DNA from: Plakobranchus ocellatus
Taxonomy: Eukaryota > Mollusca > Gastropoda > Plakobranchidae
Assembly: GCA_019648995.1 (NCBI GenBank)
Contig: BLXT01002730.1
Location: 749,641-771,416 of the forward strand
DNA length: 21,776 nucleotides
Direction: 5' to 3'
Positions 9,140-16,390 of this stretch are shown one piece after another. The first letter of the stretch is position 1, and every line of letters begins with the position of its first letter. The notes under the pieces are model-generated. The model worked only from the letters and a program-made list of their open reading frames with translations, was not told the DNA's origin and made no database searches. The translations under genes were made by a program, and so were the position numbers.

Positions 9140-9156
9140 AGCTATTTGAAATAGCT
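9140..9156. repeat. 17-base palindrome
   Basis: AGCTATTT and AAATAGCT flank a single G. Confidence 0.9.
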
Positions 9157-9280
9157 AAAAAAAATATTTAATAGCCTCACCAATACGAAAAATATTTGTA
9201 GATGCTAGTTGACATTTTGTAGGCCCCCTTGGTATATAAGTGCCACGCAAGTTTGTCGAGAATGAAGGTAAGGTTTACCG

Positions 9281-9300
9281 CTAGATGTCTACTACAACTC

Positions 9301-9343
<43 letters not shown>

Positions 9344-9382
9344 AACTACAACTACTACTACTACCACCACCACACTATATGT

Positions 9383-9446
<64 letters not shown>

Positions 9447-9485
9447 CACACTAGATGTCTACTACTACTACTACTACTACTACTT
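9281..9485 (+). repeat. (CTA)n compound array built of about three larger units
   Basis: The tract is not a plain triplet repeat. The lead word CTAGATGTCT or CTATATGTCT recurs at 9281, 9375 and 9451 (spacings 94 and 76). Each lead is followed by a run of ACT triplets, and the first two units end in CCACCACCAC. The array therefore grew both by triplet slippage and by duplication of whole units. Apparent open frames across it are repeat translations, not genes. Confidence 0.9.
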
Positions 9486-9510
9486 TATTCTTAATCTATT
9501 GAGGCTGTCA

Positions 9511-9548
9511 TTATATTAACATGAATAACTTTATGTTAATATAAAGTT
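9511..9548. repeat. overlapping inverted repeats (12-bp and 8-bp stems)
   Basis: TTATATTAACAT (9511-9522) is the exact reverse complement of ATGTTAATATAA (9533-9544), with a 10-base loop. AACTTTAT (9527-9534) pairs exactly with ATAAAGTT (9541-9548). The two stems share bases and cannot form together. Confidence 0.85.
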
Positions 9549-9587
9549 CAGATATAGATAATCTAGATCTATACTTATGATAAGTCG

Positions 9588-9695
9588 CTTCCCGATCGCA
9601 GTGGTAGCAAAATAAACCTGATATCAGCAAGAACGTTTTGCCATGGGTGGGGTATGAATCTGTCACAAGTACCCGGACCAACGAGGGTCAAAATT
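9588..9695 (+). mobile_element. tRNA-derived SINE, copy 3, strongly decayed
   Basis: TCGCAGTGGTAGCAAAATAAACCTGATATCAGCAAG aligns loosely with the head of copy 1 (GTCGGTAGCACAG, then CCTGATATCTGCAAG). GGTATGAATCTGTCAC stands at the B-box position, and ACCCGGACCAACGAGGG at the body (compare GCGCCCTGGCCTAACGGAGG in copy 2). It is recognisable only by comparison with the better copies. Confidence 0.5.
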
Positions 9696-10340
9696 AAAGG
9701 AACAATTCACTACATATAACTGAAGATATTCAAATATACTTAAGTAAAACTCGAGGAAGAATTTCCGCACTGGTAAATAAGTGTAAACTCTAAGTAACAA
9801 AAGTGTTAAGAAGGCGAATATTAAAGAAAACATTCATTAGAATATGCTGCAAAATCTCATTGTATCTTGCTTGGTTGAATATTTCACGAAATGGCAGCAA
9901 ATATTGGAAAGATTGGGACTATGAGAAAATGGTCTCCCATTGGGAGTGGGAATCTGTCAAATTAGATTTTAGCAGTTTAACATTATCTTGAACGATCCCC
10001 TTGTTTTTTTTGTTTTTTGTTTTTTTTTTTTAATTGAGACAACATATAAGCATTTTGTGTTTTTATACACACATACAGAGAGAGAGAGAGTTAGTTGTAT
10101 GGCATATTGTTTTAGCATCTACTATTAACTGGATAGAGTTCGGCGAAGGATTAAGATTAACTATCAGTAGCCTTGCTAAATGTAATTGTGACAGTTATAG
10201 CAACAGTAGCAGAGGCAGCAGCTGCAATACCTGGTAGGCTTAGAAGTGCTAGAAGTAGATGTGACAGTTGTATTGTAGTTTTACCGCAACAATCGACGCC
10301 GTGGTCTGTTGGCAGATATTGAGTAGAGGTAGTTGTACTA
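9696..10340. other. non-coding stretch between the CTA and TAG repeats
   Basis: No gene is supported. It has T-rich runs near 10000-10032 and an (AG)n run at 10077-10090. GCAGC-rich words near 10200-10225 precede the TAG array. Confidence 0.55.
10077..10090. repeat. (AG)n short run
   Basis: Seven AG units follow ACATAC. Confidence 0.85.
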
Positions 10341-10369
10341 GCAGCAGCAACAGAAGTAGCAGCAATAGC

Positions 10370-10373
10370 TATT

Positions 10374-10412
<39 letters not shown>

Positions 10413-10457
10413 NNNNNNNNNNNNNNTAGTAGTAGTGGTGATAGTAGTAGTAGTAGC

Positions 10458-10503
<46 letters not shown>

Positions 10504-10520
10504 ATAGTAGTAGTAGTAGA
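10370..10520 (+). repeat. (TAG)n array with an N gap
   Basis: TAG/GTA triplets run through most of this interval, with GTGGTGA and GCA interruptions. Fourteen undetermined bases at 10413-10426 show that the assembler could not resolve the array, so its true length may be greater. It is the reverse complement of the CTA array at 9281-9485. Confidence 0.92.
10413..10426. other. assembly gap (14 N)
   Basis: The undetermined bases fall inside the TAG repeat. Confidence 1.
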
Positions 10521-10688
10521 TGTGATAGCTGTGAATGTAGCACTACAGTTGTGGTTGTTTGCACTCAGCCTAAATTGATACTTATAGGATCTATCGCAAT
10601 CTCGATGCAACTACGTGATCTTTGATTAACATCTACAAAGTTTATGCTAAACAGTTTTACGGATGAGATAGTTGTTTTTTGAAAATTT

Positions 10689-10797
10689 TCTCTTTACAAG
10701 ATAACATAAGTTATTTTTTAAAAGTTGTTTTTTTTAAAGTTATTTTTAAAAAATTATGTTTTTTTAAAGTTATCTCTTTACAAGATAATATAGGTTA
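10689..10797 (+). repeat. tandem duplication, period 84 bases
   Basis: TCTCTTTACAAGATAAC and ATAAGTTA at 10689-10713 recur with two changes at 10773-10797. Between them TTTTTAAAGTTAT-type words are also repeated. Confidence 0.75.
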
Positions 10798-10799
10798 AG

Positions 10800-11718
10800 A
10801 ACCGCTTCTTTGCCTTGTCGCCCATAGTGCTTTGAACAGGTTTTTTTTGTTTTTTTTTTTTCTACAGAGGGTTATCACAAGGATACATAACCGTGATATT
10901 TTAAGCGAAACTGGAATTTTCTTTGCTTTCTAAATCGATTAAAAAAGAAAAGGGCCTTGATGGACTATGCATTAATCAATGGATACAGCCTGTTGCACCT
11001 AAGTTTTAATAAATAAAAACCTTTCCCAAAAGCGATATCGTGATTCAATGTGCTTTTTTTTATTTAATTCCTTTAGATTGATTTTACTGTTTTGGGGTTC
11101 GTTAGAATGATTAATTAATATCAGCAGAGAAAATATAATAGGCCTAATAACTAAATTTTTGTGTTTAGGTACCGTTAGTAAGTATATCGGGGGATAATGT
11201 CACTGATCCAATCTAAAAAAATGATAAACAAGTCAAGTACATTTTTAGGCCTACCTACAAACAGCTTTTTCGAATGCCCTAATTAGAGGTCAACTATGGA
11301 GAATTCGGTTTGCGTAAAACGTTTATATCGCATCAGATGGAATTAAGTTCTTGTTGAATTCTAAAGCAATATATGCAGAACTCTGTGTTAAAAATCAAGT
11401 TGTGAAATGTAGCACAGAACTAAAAGAACTTTTTTCGATCATTTTTCAATTAATTTGAGCACTATTTACTTTGTTAATATGTAAGTAGAAGACCTCACCT
11501 GATGGCTAACCTTTTATTTTCAATCAAAGATGTCAGCATCTTCTAACTCCTTTTCCTTCATCTTAAAAAAAAGCCTGCTATCTTTAAAGTTAAATTTCTT
11601 TAATTTCCTAATGTTAAGCTTTAAAATGGCACCAAATATAACAAGAATAGGCTACCCCGAAAACATACCAATGTGGGAATGAAAAAGGAAACGCATGGAA
11701 TTATGCATAATTATTTCT
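10800..11718. other. non-coding AT-rich stretch
   Basis: No gene, RNA gene or recognisable mobile element was seen. TAGGCCTA-type words occur near 11140 and 11248. Confidence 0.55.
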
Positions 11719-11793
11719 AAATCTAGAGATCTAGAGGTACCCCCCCCCCCCTCCCCCCCTTTTTGTTTCTCTCTAGATCTAGCTCTAGATTTT
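11719..11793. repeat. inverted repeat of CTAGATCT words around a polypyrimidine loop
   Basis: The left arm AAATCTAGAGATCTAGAG (11719-11736) pairs with the right arm at 11771-11793, apart from an extra CTAG-type block in the right arm. The 34-base loop is almost entirely C and T, including a C11 run at 11740-11751. Confidence 0.75.
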
Positions 11794-11848
11794 TTGGAAT
11801 GAAATATTGTTGACGCATCAAGATTATGCATCTGTCTAAATTTTTCGC

Positions 11849-11935
11849 CATTTCTCCCCTCTGTCTTACTTTCTCTCCCTCTATTCTATCTATCTTACTT
11901 TTTTCTACCTTTTACCTCTTTGCCTCTCGCTCTGA
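11849..11935. repeat. CT-rich polypyrimidine tract
   Basis: Imperfect CTCTCC, TTTCTC and TCTATC words lie about 90 bases upstream of SINE copy 4. Confidence 0.7.
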
Positions 11936-12026
11936 CTTTATATACATATATGTATTCCAAAATTAAAGAAAATAAAAGCTCGAGAGGAAATGTAAATAGC
12001 TAACTATTCAAAGCATTGCTCATGAA

Positions 12027-12150
12027 TGCCAGTGACACAATGGGTAGCGACCATGAGATCTCAGGGATTCCTCTGTCGCGGGTTGAAGCCCGACGGAGGG
12101 CCTGAAAGCCTGAGATCACCTTGTTGTGGAGTAGCTATACAAAATCAAAC
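12027..12150 (+). mobile_element. tRNA-derived SINE, copy 4 (internally deleted)
   Basis: A-box-like TGACACAATGGGTAG starts at 12033 and B-box GGTTGAAGCC is at 12081-12090. It is followed at once by CGACGGAGGGCCTGAAAGCC and TGAGATCACCTTGTTGTGGA, nearly identical to copy 2. Compared with copies 1 and 2 it lacks about six bases between the boxes and roughly 17 bases after the B box. Confidence 0.75.
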
Positions 12151-13002
12151 CATGAATATCAGAAATCCATCTTAAAAAGAATCATTCTAGTTTCTATCGG
12201 AGAGATCACGTGCTGTTAAATTTTCCTCTTAAAATGTGTACTGCAACTTATGTGGTCAAAGTTTACTTGTCAAGGCAAATGTTTAGGTGAACCCTGGCCT
12301 GCTGCATTTAGTCAAGCATGCCCCCCTCCCCCCCCCGAAAAAAAAAAGTCCACACGTGAAATACTTTTACAAAGTTGATCTACGCATAATACTGCACCCG
12401 AGAGGCTGTCTTAAAACGCAATTAAAAACTGATACATTGACATTGAATTAACATCTGTATTATCTAGTCTTCATTTGAACGGATTTTTTGGAACAAGTGA
12501 TACTAAATTTACTTTTCAGCCCTTTTTTTGTACACAAAAACCTTTTCAGTATTGTATATGAGAAGGGGAATGCAACATCGCTTTGACAGTACAATTCTCA
12601 GTAAATTTAACAAATCATCCTGTTATTTTATTGTGAAAGGAATCGAAAGGATTCTGTCTAATTATTACATCTCAGCTCACAGGTTTTAAGTAAGTAAGTA
12701 CATATGCAAAAATTAAAAAATTAATAATTTTTTTTTTATTGGTTTGTTTACGACGATTTTTAACTTTACTTATCTGGGAAACGCCTATGAATGTTTTTCT
12801 ATGTCATATAGCATTTGCAAAATTCTAATAAAGGAAAATAGCCTCAGTTCAAATGTTGCCCTTAAAAATTGTTAGCTTGTAGCCCCTCTGTTGTATTTGT
12901 TGTTCCAATCTAAGATATGCAGTTGTGGGGTTGAAAAAAAATAATCCCATACTCAAAATATGGGTACATCATCTATAAATAGTTGGTAAATTCACTAAGT
13001 CA
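12151..13002. other. non-coding stretch upstream of the zinc-finger exon
   Basis: No gene was seen. C7/C9 and A10 runs lie near 12321-12348, and a short TAAG repeat near 12688-12702. Under the model preferred here this is the 3' part of the first intron. Confidence 0.5.
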
Positions 13003-13023
13003 GTATTTTACTTTCTATTTCAG
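13003..13023 (+). other. 3' splice site: pyrimidine tract and AG
   Basis: TATTTTACTTTCTATTTCAG is a typical acceptor, so the exon would start at 13024. The exon opens with TAA in frame with the downstream ATG, and a second in-frame TAA lies at 13105-13107. The 132 bases before the ATG must then be 5' untranslated. Confidence 0.6.
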
Positions 13024-13155
13024 TAAAAGAAACGTTCAGTTGGAAATCAAATATTAGGTTTCCAGTCAAAATATAAACCTGGATTTTAAAAAGGACACGG
13101 TCTTTAAAGCCCAAGGCCAAGACCAGATCTAAGTCGTATTTTCTCTATACTGAGC

Positions 13156-14430
13156 ATGGCAAACAGAGAAAGCGCCAAGTTGCATCTATCTGGAATTGAG
13201 AAGCGCGGAAAAAGTCATCAACGGGAGGGGTCAGCTATGACATCTCCAGTAGTCTCAAATCGCCATCGAGAGGCAGAGATAGATGCCATCGGTAAGGAGC
13301 TCCCAGAACCTATACGAGCAGCAAGAAAAATGCCAAAGCTGCCTCCCATTGGTATCAATCAAGTGAAGGACATGCTCACCAAAATGCCGGAGAAAAAGAT
13401 AATGGAGCAGGTGGCTGTTAATCTCACCTCTGGCGCTTACCACAGTGATGATTCAGGATCTGAGATGGGAATGCAAGGCTTGTTTGACTGTATTTTGGAA
13501 ACGACTCTCTGTAGTTTGGACCAAGCTGACAACAGCCATGTCCAGGAGAATTCTCCCAGAGAACTGCCCTGCGCTTTTTGCAGTAAGGTGTTTCTCAGCA
13601 ACTTAAAACTAGAAACACATATTCTTGTGATGCACTCTCATCAAGATCCGTCACTCCTCAATGTTACTCATGTTGCTGCCCGGAGAGAACTGCACCGTTC
13701 TCACAGCAACAGCAAAACTGCCGCATCAGAAGCGAGCGATGCTAAAGCACGACCTCTCTCAGAGGGGCTGTTTAACATGGAGATGTCTCAAGTGGTGGAT
13801 GCCGACTTGGTGAAACATCTTCCCCCTAAACAGCGTGTCAAGGCGTCACCTAAAATCAGATGTGCATCTAAAGATCAAGTTGAACAATGCAAGAAGTCAG
13901 TGGGCGCCTCCGATGGCTCTGCAGTCGACCAAAGTGGAGATAATATCCCACAATCCATTACCCAACCAGCACCACCAAAGGAATGTTCAGATTCCAAGGC
14001 AATATCTAGTCACAGAGAGATGGCTGATCGCCATACGTCCACTCTAGGGGATACTAGAAATCTCAGCTCGGCTTCTTGCGCATCATCTGAACACGCGGAA
14101 GTGAATGAAGTCAGTGGTGAAACCAGAACAAGCAGACTTAGGAGGCGGTCCTCTGCTTTACCAGTACCAGAGAATTCATCCTCCTCCTCCTCGTCGTCAA
14201 CCTCCACTACACCTTCTCCCTCACCATCAGGAGAGGGGACGAGACGGTCCAGCCATCGCCAACGAGAAAAGTTAACCAAACCATCTTCATCTTCTTTATC
14301 TGCATCCAAACGCAAGAGCACAGACACCAGCTCTGAGTCCAGCAAAATGAGCAAAAGAAGCAGAGCAACTGCCGGTGGTAGGTCTGGATCTGATAAGCAA
14401 CCAGCCAGTTCTGCAAAGCAAAGTAGATGA
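13156..14430 (+). CDS. C2H2 zinc-finger, serine-rich probable nuclear protein (unrecognised family)
   Basis: This is an uninterrupted 424-codon frame, by far the longest in the window, and its composition is more GC-rich and coding-like than its surroundings. The start at 13156 has A at -3 and G at +4, and two in-frame stops lie upstream. Residues 137-160 contain one C2H2 finger, LPCAFCSKVFLSN and onward, with C139, C142, H155 and H160 spaced 2-12-4. Residues 1-80 are basic and proline-containing (EPIRAARKMPKLPPIGINQV). An acidic patch, SDDSGSE, is at 97-103. From about 320 the protein is serine-rich with basic clusters: RLRRRSS at 327-333, a pure S8 run at 341-348, SKRKS at 384-388 and KMSKRSR at 397-403. 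These look like nuclear localisation signals in a disordered tail. No signal peptide or membrane segment is visible. A single finger of this kind usually mediates protein or weak nucleic-acid contact. DNA binding and a role in transcription or chromatin are inference only. I do not recognise an orthologue. Confidence 0.8.
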   Translation: MANRESAKLHLSGIEKRGKSHQREGSAMTSPVVSNRHREAEIDAIGKELPEPIRAARKMPKLPPIGINQVKDMLTKMPEKKIMEQVAVNLTSGAYHSDDSGSEMGMQGLFDCILETTLCSLDQADNSHVQENSPRELPCAFCSKVFLSNLKLETHILVMHSHQDPSLLNVTHVAARRELHRSHSNSKTAASEASDAKARPLSEGLFNMEMSQVVDADLVKHLPPKQRVKASPKIRCASKDQVEQCKKSVGASDGSAVDQSGDNIPQSITQPAPPKECSDSKAISSHREMADRHTSTLGDTRNLSSASCASSEHAEVNEVSGETRTSRLRRRSSALPVPENSSSSSSSSTSTTPSPSPSGEGTRRSSHRQREKLTKPSSSSLSASKRKSTDTSSESSKMSKRSRATAGGRSGSDKQPASSAKQSR

Positions 14431-14849
14431 GGCTTGTTTGTACTGTAGGCAAGGAAGGATAACTCTTTTAGAGTAAAAACTAATGATGCTCGTATTTTGT
14501 CATGTTTTGAAAAGTATTTATTGTGACAATGAAAGAAAGAGCGACCTGGAGATACTGAACTAGTTAGATGCTAATCAGAATGAAAGTTGAAAGTTTTTAA
14601 TTCATGCCCATAAAATTGGGGAATTTTATTGCCATACAAAGACGACTTACACTCAATTCTAAGTGAAGCCAGTACTTTTCGTATTTGACCATCTTTTCTC
14701 AGAGCATAGGAAGAAGACATAATGATGGACTAGGAAAAGCTATTTTTCTCTCAAAGCCATTGAGCGAGTAGGTGAAGCTGCTTTAGGTTGGTCGTTTCAT
14801 GATTGTATGATTTGAGAGGTTAATATTGATTATTTTCGAATTATTTTCG

Positions 14850-14855
14850 AATAAA
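14850..14855 (+). other. poly(A) signal AATAAA, proximal
   Basis: AATAAA lies 420 bases past the stop codon and is followed by a GT-rich stretch (GGTATTTGTGTTATTTG) that suits the downstream element. Confidence 0.55.
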
Positions 14856-14939
14856 TAATAGGTATTTGTGTTATTTGAATCTTCTTTCAATATATCCATC
14901 TAGTAACATTATTTTTTCTTCATTTTATTGTTTCTTGAA

Positions 14940-14945
14940 AATAAA
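14940..14945 (+). other. poly(A) signal AATAAA, second
   Basis: This hexamer lies 90 bases after the proximal one. The downstream sequence is less GT-rich, so it is a weaker candidate. Confidence 0.35.
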
Positions 14946-15141
14946 ATCACCATTAACGCGGTGAATAGGTCGGGGATTTGCTTATAATACGAATTGACAG
15001 ACTTTTCTTTTTCATTTTCAATCTTTTTCAAGTAAACCTGTACATTTTCATTGCTTTTTTAATTTATTACTTTTCTCGATGTCAGTAAAATTTTAAATAT
15101 ACATTTAGAAGTGATTGACCATCATGAATTTTTATGTGTAT

Positions 15142-15173
15142 GGGGGGGGGGGGGNNNGGGGGGGGGGGGGGGG
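15142..15173 (+). repeat. poly(G) run with 3-base N gap
   Basis: Twenty-nine G residues are interrupted by NNN at 15155-15157. The length is uncertain. Such a run can form G-quadruplex and is hard to sequence. Confidence 0.9.
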
Positions 15174-15354
15174 TTGCATGGATGAGTGTGTATGTGTGGG
15201 ATGGTTGAAATACAAAACGCACCATCTCTTAATTTATTCTAAGTCTTTCATGAGGTTGTTTATAAATTTTGAGAAGAAAGGCCATCAACTGCCATGTCAG
15301 TAATGTATCAGGAATGGTTCTATTCAAAGGTTTAAAGTACTTTAGTTGCCCAAA

Positions 15355-15387
15355 ACGGCTAAAGTTATATCTTGTCATTTTAGCCGT
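15355..15387 (+). repeat. 9-bp hairpin
   Basis: ACGGCTAAA (15355-15363) and TTTAGCCGT (15379-15387) are exact reverse complements with a 15-base loop, within the putative 3' UTR. Confidence 0.75.
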
Positions 15388-15746
15388 CATGATGTCAGTG
15401 CCTGTAAGCATGGTTGCCCAAATTAGTTTTTCATTGGAGGGGTGCATTTTTATTTCTCTCTATTGAAATAATCTGGCCGTTTTGTTTGTTTCAAAATAAT
15501 AGGTTTTTATTTTTTAAGTTTTTATACACCTCAGACATTCTGTTGGCCAAATTATAAATTTATTTCTGCTCGATTGGTTTACAGACAATTTGTATCTTAT
15601 TTGATGCTTACAGCTTGTGAATTAAACTGGCCAAAGTCATTTTGAAAGGACAATTAATTGCATTCATTTTCATAGAATCTATAGTTCTTTATGTTTTCAG
15701 TATAACTTACAGCAATACCTTTTGATTCGCCAGATATATAATCATG

Positions 15747-15762
15747 TGTATATATGTAGATA
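15747..15762 (+). promoter_or_regulatory. two abutting Pumilio-type motifs (TGTANATA)
   Basis: TGTATATA (15747-15754) is followed with no gap by TGTAGATA (15755-15762). Both fit the UGUANAUA site bound by Pumilio-family repressors in 3' UTRs. It matters only if the zinc-finger transcript extends to the signal at 16385. Confidence 0.35.
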
Positions 15763-16030
15763 TGAAAGAAGTAAGTTGTAGTAAATGTTTTATTGTAAAT
15801 CAAACACTAATGCTAGGACAGTCTAATATTTCAGATTTAAATAATATTTCTTTCATCATCTCTGGTGTGTTCCTCTCAAAACTTATGATCACACTGTTTA
15901 CATTTTTTTTTCTTTCGCTTTTGCACTTAAATGTTAATTTATATTCAAGTACATGAACATTGGATGTGATACATACTTCATTCATTGCTTTAGTTTAAAG
16001 AACAGATTTATTATTATGTGCATGATTTTT

Positions 16031-16052
16031 TTATATATATATATATATATTA
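16031..16052. repeat. (TA)n microsatellite
   Basis: About ten TA units lie in an AT-rich context. Confidence 0.9.
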
Positions 16053-16384
16053 TTTTTTAATGAAATCTAGAGAGTTATATCTGAATGCTCTCTGTCTCAT
16101 TATGAAACTTGAACACATCATTTGATAGAAAAAGACAAACAAACAAAAAACATGTTTTTGGCGTTCAAAAACAATGTCTCTGGGCAAACTACAAAAAATC
16201 CAAACATTTTGTTGAATGGTATCGAACTCTTTGTTCAGCTGTAAACATTGCATAGGCGCAGTAGCCGGCAGTCTAAGTCTCTTCAAATGTCCACTTAATT
16301 TATGTTCCGCTAGTCAACTTCCAGTTTTTCATGTCGTTTATGGCATTGTTGATGAAATGTAACTGGATATGTGATGTATTGATG

Positions 16385-16390
16385 AATAAA
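16385..16390 (+). other. poly(A) signal AATAAA, distal
   Basis: TGTAACTGGATATGTGATG precedes it and CTTGTATTTGCTTTTATTG follows, giving both the upstream TGTA and the downstream GT/T-rich elements. It is the best-formed polyadenylation context in the window. Confidence 0.5.

Larger units (their letters stand above)
8267..9280. other. non-coding AT-rich stretch
   Basis: No gene was seen. It includes two near-perfect palindromes (9040-9062 and 9140-9156) and a T10-type run near 8942. It is possibly intronic. Confidence 0.55.

Noticed and set aside
9233..9269. TATATAAG box followed by an ATG and a perfect AAG|GTAAGG donor
   Set aside because: Start of transcription about 30 bases after the box would leave an exon of only a few bases, so this is probably coincidental.
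9229..9519. Open frames of up to 96 codons rich in Leu, Thr or Tyr
   Set aside because: They are translations of the CTA triplet array in different frames, with no non-repeat coding sequence.
10157..10610. Minus-strand frames of 90-135 codons
   Set aside because: They are translations of the TAG array running through the N gap.
14010..14452. Minus-strand frames opposite the zinc-finger gene
   Set aside because: They are shadows of the coding strand. Their Glu/Asp runs come from antisense serine codons.
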